Notes under the pieces: model-generated
Databases searched by the model: none
What the model was told of the DNA's origin: nothing
The model's input: only the letters and a program-made list of their open reading frames with translations
Assembly (NCBI GenBank): GCA_040902425.1
Contig: JBBDXI010000077.1
Location: 36,437 to 100,436 of the forward strand
Direction of reading: 5' to 3'
Source of the DNA: JBBDXI01 sp040902425
GTDB taxonomy: Bacteria > Planctomycetota > Phycisphaerae > Phycisphaerales > UBA1924
DNA length: 64,000 nucleotides
Program-made: the position numbers and the translations under genes
Shown here: piece after piece, positions 22,905 through 31,215 of the stretch
How positions within the stretch are numbered: position 1 is the stretch's first letter
Layout: every line of letters starts with the position of its first letter

Positions 22905-24551
22905 ATGCGCCCGGACAAGAGGCGCATCGCCACGGACATGCAGCAGACCCCATCTCCCGAGTCGGCCTTCGACATCCACAACAACCCGCCCAGCCACGAG
23001 CCGCCCGGTGCGCCGCCGCCCGGGGATGACGGCGATGCCGCGCCCCTCGCCGAGGCCGACGAGCTGGCCGACGACCCTGTCCCCGGCTCCGGCCCGGTGG
23101 AGCCCCCGGTGGTTGAGGTCCCGCACCTGGAGTTCCAGCCCGCGGAGATCTTCGACGAGCGGACGACCTTCGCCGACCTGGGCCTGCGCAACAGCGTGCT
23201 CAAGGGGATCGAGGCCGCGGGCTTCAAGCACCCCACGGGGATCCAGTCGCAGCTCATCCCCCTCATCCTCAAGGGCCGGGATGTCATCGGCCAGGCGAAG
23301 ACCGGCACGGGGAAGACGGCGGGCTTCGGCCTCCCCCTCTACCACATGGCGACGCGGAACCTGCCCTTCCAGTCGCTCATCCTCGCCCCGACGCGCGAGC
23401 TGGCGATCCAGATCGCCGCGGAGCTGGAGGAGCTGGGCAAGTTCACGCCCATCCAGGTGGCCGCGATCTACGGCGGGCAGCGGATCAGTTCGCAGGAGCA
23501 GAAGCTGCGCCGGGACCCGGAGATCATCGTCGGCACGCCCGGGCGCATCATGGACCTGGTCGAGCGGGGGATGCTGCACTTCAACAACGTCAAGTTCGCG
23601 GTCCTGGACGAGGTGGACCGGATGCTGGACATCGGCTTCCGGGACGACATCAAGCACATCCTGGGCAAGTGCCCCAGGGAGCGCCAGACGATCCTCGTCT
23701 CGGCCACCATCAGCGCCGAGATCGAGAGGCTCGCCCGCAGCTACATGCGCGACCCGGAGAAGCTGGTGGTCTCCTCCGGCTCGCTCACCGTGTCGCTGGT
23801 CAAGCAGTTCTACCTCGCGGTGCAGCCGTGGGACAAGCGGCGGCTGCTCAGGCACTTGCTCACGCACGAGGAGCCGGCCCTGACGCTGGTCTTCTGCCGG
23901 CTGAAGCGCACCTGCGACGAGCTGTCGCGCTACCTCAAGGAAAAGGGCAACATCGACGCCCACGCCATCCACGGCGACCTCCCCCAGGGCCGGCGCAACG
24001 CCATCATGGAGAAGCTGCGGGCGGGCAACCTCGAGGTGCTCATCGCCAGCGACCTGGCCAGCCGCGGCATCGACGTCGAGGGGATCACCCACGTCATCAA
24101 CTACGACCTGCCGGAGGATGTGGAGCTCTACGTCCACCGCATCGGCCGGACCGCCCGCGCCGGGCGCGGCGGCACGGCCTGGAGCCTCGTGACGCCCGAG
24201 CAGGGCGGCCTGCTCACGCAGATCGAGCTGCTCATCAACGCCGAGATCCCCAAGCTGGACTACCCGGACTTCGAGCCCGGCCCGGTGCCCGAGCACCTGC
24301 TCCGCGAGCGCCAGCGCCGCGAGCAGCGCCAGCAGGATTCCGCCGGCCCCTCGCGGTTCGCCATCCAGCCGCAGGTGCCCGCGCCGAACGCGGCGGCCGC
24401 CCCGGCCCCGACCGGCGACGGCGAGGGCGCCCCGGCCCCCACCCGCCCGGTGAGCGTCCCCCCGGATGCCAGCAAGTTCCCGGGCGGGATCATCCCCACC
24501 AAGCTGCCGCCGAAGCGGATGCAGGGGCGGATCAAGAGCGCCCGCCGGTAG
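22905..24551 (+). CDS. DEAD-box ATP-dependent RNA helicase (DEVD variant)
   Basis: The 548-residue helicase has a disordered acidic/proline-rich N-terminus (about 1-75) and then the standard motif series: Q motif (TFADLGL...GFKHPTGIQ), motif I AKTGTGKT, Ia PTREL, Ib GTPGRI, motif II DEVD in VLDEVDRMLD, motif III SAT, LVFCRLKRTC, SRGIDVEG and motif VI HRIGRTARAG. A basic C-terminal tail (ending GRIKSARR) follows a Pro/Ala-rich linker. It should unwind RNA duplexes in ribosome assembly or RNA decay. Motif II has Val in place of Ala. ATG 22905 is used because CATCCT ends six bases before it; ATG 22938 is also possible. Confidence 0.9.
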   Translation: MRPDKRRIATDMQQTPSPESAFDIHNNPPSHEPPGAPPPGDDGDAAPLAEADELADDPVPGSGPVEPPVVEVPHLEFQPAEIFDERTTFADLGLRNSVLKGIEAAGFKHPTGIQSQLIPLILKGRDVIGQAKTGTGKTAGFGLPLYHMATRNLPFQSLILAPTRELAIQIAAELEELGKFTPIQVAAIYGGQRISSQEQKLRRDPEIIVGTPGRIMDLVERGMLHFNNVKFAVLDEVDRMLDIGFRDDIKHILGKCPRERQTILVSATISAEIERLARSYMRDPEKLVVSSGSLTVSLVKQFYLAVQPWDKRRLLRHLLTHEEPALTLVFCRLKRTCDELSRYLKEKGNIDAHAIHGDLPQGRRNAIMEKLRAGNLEVLIASDLASRGIDVEGITHVINYDLPEDVELYVHRIGRTARAGRGGTAWSLVTPEQGGLLTQIELLINAEIPKLDYPDFEPGPVPEHLLRERQRREQRQQDSAGPSRFAIQPQVPAPNAAAAPAPTGDGEGAPAPTRPVSVPPDASKFPGGIIPTKLPPKRMQGRIKSARR

Positions 24552-24578
24552 CGCGGCCATACGTCGTCCGCCCGCTCG

Positions 24579-24590
24579 TACACTCCGCGC
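24579..24590 (+). promoter_or_regulatory. -10-like element placed for leaderless transcription of the peroxiredoxin-GNAT gene
   Basis: TACACT at 24579-24584 ends six bases before GTG 24591, which has no Shine-Dalgarno sequence. No -35 is evident. Confidence 0.5.
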
Positions 24591-25706
24591 GTGGAGCCGA
24601 GCAGCCCCCACGAGCTACCCGCGGGCCTTCCCATCCCCAAGGATGATGGGGCCGCGCTGCACCTCCTGCACGCCGCGTTGCCCGCCGTGACACTCCCCTC
24701 GACCGCCGGTGCACCGGAGGACCTCGCCGCGCTGACCCGGGGCCCGACGGTCATCTTCATCTACCCGCGCACCGGCATCCCCGGCCAGCCGCCGAGCCCG
24801 GGGTTCAGCGGCGAGGACTGGGACTCGATCCCCGGCGCCCGCGGGTGCACTCCCCAGTCCTGCGGCTTCCGCGACCTGTTCGGCGACTTCGCCGCGCTCG
24901 GCATCCAGGTCCGCGGCCTCAGCACCAACACCACCGCCCACCAGCGGGAGTTCAAGGCCCGGACCGGGACGCCGGTTGAGTTCCTCAGCGACGTCTCGCT
25001 GGCCCTCACGAGCGCCCTGCGACTCCCCACCTTCCGCTTCCCGGTCGAGAGCGGCGGGTCGGACACGCTCCTGCACCGCATGGCGTGGTACTGCGAGGGC
25101 GGGCACATACGCCGGGTCTGGTACCCGGTCTTCCCGCCCGACCGCAGCGCCGCCGACGTGCTCGCCTGGTGCCGGCAGCGCGCCGCGATCGAGTTGAGCC
25201 CCATCACCGCCGCCGACGCCGCCTTCGTTCTGGATGAGCTGAAGCGCCACTGGGGCGGCCCCGAGATCTGGTCCCTCGGCCGAATGATCCGCGCCGACCG
25301 CATCGACGGGCGAGTTGCCCGGGTCGCCGGCGAACCCGCCGGCCTCATCACCTGGCAGGTGGACGCCGGCGGTTATCAGTGCGAGGTCGTCACGCTCAGC
25401 ACACGCCTGGAAGGGCGCGGCGTCGGCGAGCACCTGCTCGAGGGGGCCGTCGATGCCGGGCGCGACGCCGGCTGCTCGCGGGCCTATCTGACCACGACCA
25501 ACGACAACCTGCGGGCGCTGGGTTTCTACCAGAAGCGGGGCTGGCGTCTGGCGGCGCTGCACAGGGCCAGCGTCGACGAGGCCCGGGCCCGGCACCCGGT
25601 CATCCCCGCCGTCGGCCTCGGCGGCATCCCGCTGCGGGACGAGCTGGAGCTCGAGATGTGGCTGCGCCCGCCGGCGATACGATTGGCCGAGGAGCCGCCG
25701 CGATGA
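24591..25706 (+). CDS. fusion of a peroxiredoxin-like domain and a GNAT acetyltransferase
   Basis: The 371-residue protein has two unrelated parts. Residues about 28-195 are a thioredoxin-fold AhpC/TSA-type domain: VIFIYPRTG, then GCTPQSCGFRD with Cys86 and Cys91 (peroxidatic and resolving candidates), GIQVRGLSTNTTAHQREF, VEFLSDVSLAL and a C-terminal DVLAWC (Cys194). Residues about 198-365 form a GNAT fold with the acetyl-CoA loop RLEGRGVGEHLLEGAV (273-288) and NDNLRALGFYQKRGWRL. Both domains look intact. It may be a peroxidase coupled to protein or small-molecule acetylation; the acceptor is unknown. The next gene overlaps by ATGA. Confidence 0.8.
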   Translation: MEPSSPHELPAGLPIPKDDGAALHLLHAALPAVTLPSTAGAPEDLAALTRGPTVIFIYPRTGIPGQPPSPGFSGEDWDSIPGARGCTPQSCGFRDLFGDFAALGIQVRGLSTNTTAHQREFKARTGTPVEFLSDVSLALTSALRLPTFRFPVESGGSDTLLHRMAWYCEGGHIRRVWYPVFPPDRSAADVLAWCRQRAAIELSPITAADAAFVLDELKRHWGGPEIWSLGRMIRADRIDGRVARVAGEPAGLITWQVDAGGYQCEVVTLSTRLEGRGVGEHLLEGAVDAGRDAGCSRAYLTTTNDNLRALGFYQKRGWRLAALHRASVDEARARHPVIPAVGLGGIPLRDELELEMWLRPPAIRLAEEPPR

Positions 25707-26638
25707 GCGACCGCCTGGATGTGACCAAGACCTACAAGCTGTACATCGGCGGCGCGTTCCCCCGCTCGGAGTCCGGGCGGACGCTGCCGGTGGGCCGCGC
25801 GCCGGGGGGCCCGGTGGCCCACGTCTCGCGGGCCTCGCGCAAGGACTTGCGGGATGCGGTCGAGGCTGCGGCCAGGGCGCAGCCGGCGTGGGCCGAGGCG
25901 ACCGCGTACAACCGCGGGCAGGTGCTCTACCGGATGGCCGAGATGCTGGAGGGGAAGAAGGCCGAGTTCGCGGGGCTGCTGGGTAGCCCGGCTCTCCGCG
26001 CCGGGAGTTCAGGCACGCCACGATCGAAGGCGCGCGGCACGAGAAAACCCGCCGCGGAGCGTCGGGCCACCCAGGAGACCGCGCGCGAGGTCGAGGCCGC
26101 GATCGACCGGCTCGTCTGCTTCGGCGGCTGGGCGGACAAGTACGCGCAGGTGCTGGGGTGCAACAACCCAGTCGCCGGGCCCTTCTACAACTTCACGGTC
26201 CCGGAGCCGACGGGGATCGTGGGCGTGATCGCACCCGACGCCCCGGCGCTCCTGGGCCTCGTCTCGCTGATCGCCCCGCCCCTATGCGCGGGGAACGCCG
26301 TGGTGGCGCTGGGCTCCGAGACCAGCCCGCTGGTGGCGGCCGTCTTCGCCGAGGTCTGCGCGACCAGCGACGTGCCGCCGGGGGTGCTGAACATCCTCAC
26401 CGGCCTCCGCGAGGAGCTGGTCCCCCACTTCTCCTCGCACCGCGAGATCAACGCCATCCACGCCGCGGGGGTCTCGCCCGCGCACGCCCGGGCCCTCCGC
26501 GAGGGCGCGGCCGACAACGTGAAGCGGGTGACGGTCCGCGAGGGCGTGGACTGGTTCGACGAGGGCGCCTGCCACAGCCCGTGGTGGATCGAGGGCTTTG
26601 TCGAGATGAAGACGATGTGGCACCCCAGCGGGGCGTGA
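25703..26638 (+). CDS. short aldehyde dehydrogenase homologue lacking the catalytic residues
   Basis: The 311-residue protein aligns by eye with the aldehyde dehydrogenase superfamily: LYIGGAFPRSESGRTLPV, RAQPAWAEATAYNRGQVLYRMAEML, PEPTGIVGVIAPD and LCAGNAVVALGSETSP, a cofactor-binding-like stretch. Typical enzymes are near 480-500 residues. The catalytic Cys segment (GQxC) and the active-site Glu are absent, and after VPPGVLNILTGL the chain jumps to a C-terminus ending FVEMKTMWHP. This is the shape of the degenerate second ALDH paralogue that I recall paired with a complete ALDH near deoxyribose-phosphate aldolase genes. No complete partner is in the window. It is likely a pseudoenzyme. The ATG overlaps the fusion gene stop (ATGA). 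Confidence 0.7.
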   Translation: MSDRLDVTKTYKLYIGGAFPRSESGRTLPVGRAPGGPVAHVSRASRKDLRDAVEAAARAQPAWAEATAYNRGQVLYRMAEMLEGKKAEFAGLLGSPALRAGSSGTPRSKARGTRKPAAERRATQETAREVEAAIDRLVCFGGWADKYAQVLGCNNPVAGPFYNFTVPEPTGIVGVIAPDAPALLGLVSLIAPPLCAGNAVVALGSETSPLVAAVFAEVCATSDVPPGVLNILTGLREELVPHFSSHREINAIHAAGVSPAHARALREGAADNVKRVTVREGVDWFDEGACHSPWWIEGFVEMKTMWHPSGA

Positions 26639-26681
26639 GCGGGGGAAACCGGCCTCCGTGCTTGATGCCTGGATGCCTGCC

Positions 26682-26720
26682 GCCTTGATGCCTGTCTTCA
26701 CGGAAGAAAGGCATCAAGGC
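26682..26720. repeat. 12-base-pair inverted repeat of a GCCTTGATGCCT unit
   Basis: GCCTTGATGCCT (26682-26693) and AGGCATCAAGGC (26709-26720) are perfect reverse complements around a 15-base loop. Further CTTGATGCCT and GGATGCCT copies lie just left (26661-26678). It sits between convergent genes and could terminate transcription both ways, or be a dispersed palindromic repeat. Confidence 0.65.
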
Positions 26721-26754
26721 CCGAGGCATAAGACGTCGAGTCCACCAAGCAGCC

Positions 26755-27477
26755 TCAGGCGCGAACGAGCAACCCGGCCAGCCGTCCCCCCATCGTCACC
26801 GGCTCGGGCGCGGCCAGTTCCCGGGCCGCGTGCGCGGGGCCGTCGGGCGCCGGCTCCGGTCGTGACCACTCGATCTGCACCTTGACGCCGAACAGGTCCA
26901 TCAGCGCCCGCAGGTGCCGCTCAACGCTCAGCTTCGCCTCGCCGAGGTAGCGGGTGTCGTTGGAGCGGAACAGCTCCGCCGCCTGGTCCTGGGCGCGGCG
27001 CATCATCTCGCGCTGGCGGTCGGCGGTCATCGGGATCACATCCAGCAGCCCCAGCACGCGGGCGTTCTGGATGTCGTAGGGCGTCACATCCAGCAGCCGC
27101 AACTGGCCGAGCAGGGGCGGAAGGACCACGCGGAACTCCGCCGGCCCCAGCTCCTCGACATCCGCCGGGCGGACGGCCGTCAGGTCCACGTAGTACTGCT
27201 TCTCGAAGTTGAAGATCATCGCCAGCCGGGCCTGGGAGAGCAGGAGCGGGGGCATCCATCCCCAGCCGCTGGTGGTGGTCGCGATCTCCTTGGCGCACAC
27301 CTCCAGCCCGACGAGCTTGCCGACCGCCCGCAGCCGCTCCGTGATGGCCGTGATGACCAGCCGCTCCTGGGCCCCCCGGGCCCGGAAGAAGCGGCGCGAC
27401 ACGGTCCAGACCAGCCCCCCGCCCAGGACAAAGGCGAGAAGGGCCACGATCGCCGAGGTGGGGTCGATGCCGGGCAT
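26755..27477 (-). CDS. DUF4230 domain protein, membrane-anchored
   Basis: The 240-residue protein has an N-terminal membrane helix (AIVALLAFVLGGGLVWTVS, about residues 9-27). The following domain matches DUF4230 in pattern: VITAITERLRAVGKLVGLEVCAKEIAT, then LAMIFNFEKQYYVDLTAVRPADVE and FRVVLPPLLGQLRLLDVTPYDIQNA. It ends in a helical region (about 150-205) and a Pro-rich tail. The domain probably faces the periplasm. No enzymatic activity is known for the family. The start ATG 27477 is placed just before the helix; the longer open frame upstream is intergenic repeat and coding shadow. It is the downstream member of a minus-strand pair, 116 bases after the FG-GAP gene. Confidence 0.75.
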   Translation of the reverse strand: MPGIDPTSAIVALLAFVLGGGLVWTVSRRFFRARGAQERLVITAITERLRAVGKLVGLEVCAKEIATTTSGWGWMPPLLLSQARLAMIFNFEKQYYVDLTAVRPADVEELGPAEFRVVLPPLLGQLRLLDVTPYDIQNARVLGLLDVIPMTADRQREMMRRAQDQAAELFRSNDTRYLGEAKLSVERHLRALMDLFGVKVQIEWSRPEPAPDGPAHAARELAAPEPVTMGGRLAGLLVRA

Positions 27478-27512
27478 TCCGGGTTCTTGGGAGGGGCGGC
27501 CGCGGTCTTTCA

Positions 27513-27582
27513 GTGAAGAGGCGAACAGGTGAAGAGGTGAACAGGTGAGCCCGGAAGCGGGGGACTTCCCGCACCTCTTCAC
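27513..27582. repeat. tandem 16-base units with an inverted partner
   Basis: GTGAAGAGGCGAACAG (27513-27528) is followed by GTGAAGAGGTGAACAG (27529-27544), differing by one base. CACCTCTTCAC at 27572-27582 is the exact reverse complement of the start of the second unit, so the region can form a hairpin between the FG-GAP and DUF4230 genes. It resembles the other A/G-rich intergenic repeats of this window in style but not in sequence. Confidence 0.6.
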
Positions 27583-27593
27583 CTTCTTCCACT

Positions 27594-30044
27594 TCAGTCC
27601 TTCCTCGACGTCTCCGCCCCCGGGCTCCCCCCGCCGGTCATCTGCGGGTAGATGATCACCCGGTCGTGCACCACCAGGAGCAGGTCGGCCTTCGTGTCCC
27701 CCGTGCAGTCGACGATCGCCGCCTGGGAAGGCTCCATCTCCCGCGCCTCGCCCCGGGTGAAGAGGCGGCTCTCGAAGACCTTGAACTCCGTCGCGGGCAT
27801 CACCTTCCGCGACGCCGAGAACGTGAGGACCTGACACATCTGGTCGCGGGCGTCGAGCACCACCAGGTCGGCGAAGCCGTCCCCGTTCAGGTCGCCCGAG
27901 GCCATCGTGTGCTGGAGCCGGTTCTCCGTGTCCGTCCGCCACGCCGCGAACTGCTCGAGCGACGGCCGCTGCCCCGCCAGCCGCACCACAGCGAACGCGT
28001 CATCCGACAGGCACAGGATCCCCGGGCGCCCGTCCCCGCTGAAAACCCCCGCCCGGATCGCCGCCACCGGGAACCCCAGCAGCCGCACGCGCTCCCGCAG
28101 CACCCAGCGCTTCGCCTCGTTGCGGGCCAGCAGCAGCAGCCGCCCGTTGGCCTTGTCGGCCGCGACGATCCGCGTCTCCGCCCCGCTCCCCCCGCTCCCC
28201 AGGAGCGCCAGGCCCACCAGTTGCGTCGTGGCGTCGGGCACGTTCACCTGGTCCACGACGCGCCACCCCGAGGCCGCGTCGTACGCGCACGCCCGGACGA
28301 AGTTGGCATCGGCGATCAGCAGCTCGTCCTTCCCGTCGCCGTCCACATCCAGCAGCGCCGTATTCTCCGGGCCCGCCCCCTGCACCAGCCCGAACTGCGG
28401 GATCGCCTCCTTCGTCAGCACGGCCTCGGGCGTCACCGCGCCGTCCTTCACCGTCGTCCGCACCATCATCATGGGCTCACCGGGCGTGAGGATCAGCAGG
28501 TCCGTGGTCCCGTCGCGGTCGAAGTCGTAGGGCAGGATGGCCGCGGGATCGCGCCGGACATCCTTGACCGCGATGGTCGCGACTGCGGCGTTCCACGCCG
28601 TCCCCGCCTCGGGCTCGGAGGCCGTTCGCCGGGTGTGGACCTCCAGCACGTAGTCGCGCCGGTCCTTCATCACGACCGCCAGCGCGGGCCGCTCGGCCGA
28701 GGGGATCATGGCCATGAGCGTCGGCGTAGCCCCCGCCGTCTTGAACGCCACCGGGCGGGGAAACTCCAGGCGCCCGTCCTCGGCCACGGTCGAGACGCCG
28801 ACCGCCTTCTCCTCCTCGGAGAGCACAAACACCTCCGGCCGCCCGCCGGAGCCCTCGTACCACTGGCCGACCTCGATCTGCTTGGGCGTCTTGAAGGCGC
28901 TGTACGGCGTCGGCGCGCTCAGCCCCAGGCCCTGCCGCTGGGCGTACACCACCACCGTGTTCGCTTTCTGGTCCGTCGTGACCAGGTCCGCCAGGCCGTC
29001 GCCGTTGAGGTCCGCCGTGCAGACCGAGCGGTTCTTGCTCCCCGTGTCGGGGAAGCCGGAGACCGCCGCCTGGACCTCCCGCTCCGTCACGCCCTCGCCC
29101 CCCGCCGTGATGGGCTCGCTCGCCAGGTCGCTGAAGACCAGCCGCTGGCTGGCCCGCTCGATCACCGCCACCGACGCCGCCTTGCGCCCGGGGAACCACA
29201 GGGGCCGGCCCTCGCGCAGCTGCGGCACCTCGAAGCGCAGCTCGGTCGCCAGCAGCCCCGCCTTCTCCGCGCCACCGGGGCCCCGGGCCGTCACCCGCGG
29301 GTCCTGCGACTGCAGCCACACCCGCACGGGGGCGGCGTTCTCGGGGACGATCCCCAGGACATCCTGGCGGCCATCGCCGTTGAAGTCGGCGATGTGCAGC
29401 GAGCGGATCTGGTCGCCGGACCCCAGCACCGTCGGCTCGCCGAGGCGCCCGGACTTCTGCAGCGGGAACACGCTGACCTTCCCGCCCGCGATCGCCAGCA
29501 GCTCCGGCTCCGGCCCGCCCAGGACATCGGCCACCGCCAGTCCATCCTGCCGCGCCGCCAGGTCCTTCACCCGCGTCCGCGCCAGCATGTTGAACCGGCT
29601 GGGCGTCTCCTGCCGCATGACCACGATCTCGGCGGGGTCCGCGCCGGCGTAGATCAGGTCCGGCTTGCCATCCCCGTCCACGTCGAACGGCAGCACCGAC
29701 ATCACGCGGTGCGCCACGCTCACCATCTCGCGGTCGTACCAGGGGTTGGGCCGGAGCTCGTTGGCCCGGAAGACCCGCTCCATCTCGTCCGCCGGGCGCT
29801 GCGACGCCCGCAGGTAGTAGACCTCCACCCGGCTCTTGCGGTTGTTCACCACCGCCACATCCGGGCGCCCGTCGCCGTTGAAGTCCCCCACGGCCGCGGG
29901 CCCGCAGTTGTCGTCCACCTTGATGATCCGCGCCTCCTCGAAACCGAAGTAGGGCGCCAGGCTTTCCGCGGGCTGGCCCTGCGTACCAGAGGCGCACAGG
30001 CCGGCGAGAGCAGAGCAGAGCAGCGCGGCGGTAAACGGCTTCAT
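27594..30044 (-). CDS. secreted FG-GAP/VCBS repeat protein
   Basis: The 816-residue protein has a signal peptide (MKPFTAALLCSALAGLCASG) and then a series of FG-GAP-like blades with calcium-loop motifs: VGDFNGDGRPDV, FDVDGDGKPDL, ADFNGDGRQDV, ADLNGDGLADL, YDFDRDGTTDLL, LDVDGDGKDELL and GDLNGDGFADL. These usually form one or two beta-propellers outside the cytoplasm, used for binding or adhesion. No transmembrane segment or dockerin-like tail follows, so it is probably periplasmic or released. It is divergent from the HtrA-like protease gene with about 120 bases between. Ligand unknown. Confidence 0.85.
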   Translation of the reverse strand: MKPFTAALLCSALAGLCASGTQGQPAESLAPYFGFEEARIIKVDDNCGPAAVGDFNGDGRPDVAVVNNRKSRVEVYYLRASQRPADEMERVFRANELRPNPWYDREMVSVAHRVMSVLPFDVDGDGKPDLIYAGADPAEIVVMRQETPSRFNMLARTRVKDLAARQDGLAVADVLGGPEPELLAIAGGKVSVFPLQKSGRLGEPTVLGSGDQIRSLHIADFNGDGRQDVLGIVPENAAPVRVWLQSQDPRVTARGPGGAEKAGLLATELRFEVPQLREGRPLWFPGRKAASVAVIERASQRLVFSDLASEPITAGGEGVTEREVQAAVSGFPDTGSKNRSVCTADLNGDGLADLVTTDQKANTVVVYAQRQGLGLSAPTPYSAFKTPKQIEVGQWYEGSGGRPEVFVLSEEEKAVGVSTVAEDGRLEFPRPVAFKTAGATPTLMAMIPSAERPALAVVMKDRRDYVLEVHTRRTASEPEAGTAWNAAVATIAVKDVRRDPAAILPYDFDRDGTTDLLILTPGEPMMMVRTTVKDGAVTPEAVLTKEAIPQFGLVQGAGPENTALLDVDGDGKDELLIADANFVRACAYDAASGWRVVDQVNVPDATTQLVGLALLGSGGSGAETRIVAADKANGRLLLLARNEAKRWVLRERVRLLGFPVAAIRAGVFSGDGRPGILCLSDDAFAVVRLAGQRPSLEQFAAWRTDTENRLQHTMASGDLNGDGFADLVVLDARDQMCQVLTFSASRKVMPATEFKVFESRLFTRGEAREMEPSQAAIVDCTGDTKADLLLVVHDRVIIYPQMTGGGSPGAETSRKD

Positions 30045-30114
30045 GGGCGGTGTTTCCCTTGGTTCTGGTGCCGGCCGGTGGTGAGGGATGCAAACGGGTT
30101 GCGTACGGACCGAC

Positions 30115-30120
30115 TACACT
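30115..30120 (+). promoter_or_regulatory. probable -10 element of the HtrA-like protease gene
   Basis: TACACT matches the -10 hexamers seen elsewhere in this window and is followed by a 44-base leader that contains GAGGAG before ATG 30165. It lies in the divergent spacer facing the FG-GAP gene. The -35 is not clear. Confidence 0.35.
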
Positions 30121-30164
30121 TTAGCAGCCACCGGGGGATGACCCGGTGCCGAGGAGTTTCCCCG

Positions 30165-31172
30165 ATGGCATACCGGCCCGCCCTCGCCCTGGCAGCGCTC
30201 GCCGCCCTCGCCCCGGGTCTGGCCGCCGCATCATCGCGCCAGCCACCGGCCGCCGACACGCCGGCGGTGGACCAGGTGACCCTGCAGGACGGGCGCATCG
30301 TGAGCGCCCCGATCCTGAAGGAGACGGCCGAGAAGCTCTGGCTGGACATGGGCTTCACCGTGCTGGAGGTCCCGCGGGCCCAGATCGAGGCGATCACCCG
30401 CGCCCAGCCCGATACGCAGGTCCTGGACCGCAGCAGCAGCGACCTCTTCCAGGTCGCCCGCAACCTCCCCGAGCGCTCCCCCAAGGAGCTCGCCCGCAAG
30501 TACGGCGAGGGGGTGATCATGGTCTCGACGCCCGGCGGCCTGGGCTCGGGCTTCATCATCCACCCCGAGGGGTACGCGATCACCAACGCCCACGTCATCC
30601 AGGGCGAGACGCGGATCAAGTGCACGGTGTTCGAGCAGCGCGAGCTCGACTTCCGCCGCCGCGAGATCCAGGATGTCGAGATCATCGCCGTCAACAACGC
30701 CCTCGACCTGGCCCTCATCAAGGTCAAGCACCCCGACAACCAGCCCTTCCCCACGGTCTACGTCCAGGGCGCGGAGGACCTGCAGGCCGGGCAGGAGGTC
30801 TTCGCGATCGGGGCGCCCCTCGGCCTCGAGCGCACCCTCTCCCAGGGCGTCATCGCCACCACCCAGCGCAACTTCGAGGGCATGACGTACATCCAGACCA
30901 CCGCACAGATTAACCCCGGCAACTCCGGCGGGCCGCTGTTCAACAGCAAGGGCGAGGTGATCGGGGTGACCAACATGAAGATCCCCTTCGGCGAGGGCCT
31001 GGGCTTCGCCATCCCCGGGCGCTACGTCCGCGACTTCATCCGCAACCGCGACGCCTTCGCCTACGACAAGAGCAACCCCAACTCCGGGTACAGCTACGGC
31101 GCCCCGCCCCCCCGCACCCGTTTCGGCCCGCCCCCGGGCCTGGATGACGCCACCGGCGCTGCGCCGAAGTAG
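30165..31172 (+). CDS. secreted HtrA/DegP-like trypsin-fold serine protease without PDZ domain
   Basis: The 335-residue protein has a signal peptide (PALALAALAALAPGLAAASS) and a short N-terminal domain of about 90 residues. A trypsin-like domain then shows the full catalytic triad: His143 in ITNAHVI, Asp181 in ALDLALIKV and Ser254 in NPGNSGGPLFNSKG. GEGLGFAIP near the end is typical of the HtrA group. The chain ends in a Pro/Gly-rich tail with no PDZ domain, so it lacks the usual substrate-sensing module. It should cleave or quality-control proteins in the periplasm. ATG 30165 has GAGGAG eight bases upstream. The next gene starts 43 bases downstream and may be cotranscribed. Confidence 0.88.
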   Translation: MAYRPALALAALAALAPGLAAASSRQPPAADTPAVDQVTLQDGRIVSAPILKETAEKLWLDMGFTVLEVPRAQIEAITRAQPDTQVLDRSSSDLFQVARNLPERSPKELARKYGEGVIMVSTPGGLGSGFIIHPEGYAITNAHVIQGETRIKCTVFEQRELDFRRREIQDVEIIAVNNALDLALIKVKHPDNQPFPTVYVQGAEDLQAGQEVFAIGAPLGLERTLSQGVIATTQRNFEGMTYIQTTAQINPGNSGGPLFNSKGEVIGVTNMKIPFGEGLGFAIPGRYVRDFIRNRDAFAYDKSNPNSGYSYGAPPPRTRFGPPPGLDDATGAAPK

Positions 31173-31215
31173 CCGCCCCGCCCGCACGACCCACACCTCC
31201 AAGAGGAACCCCACG

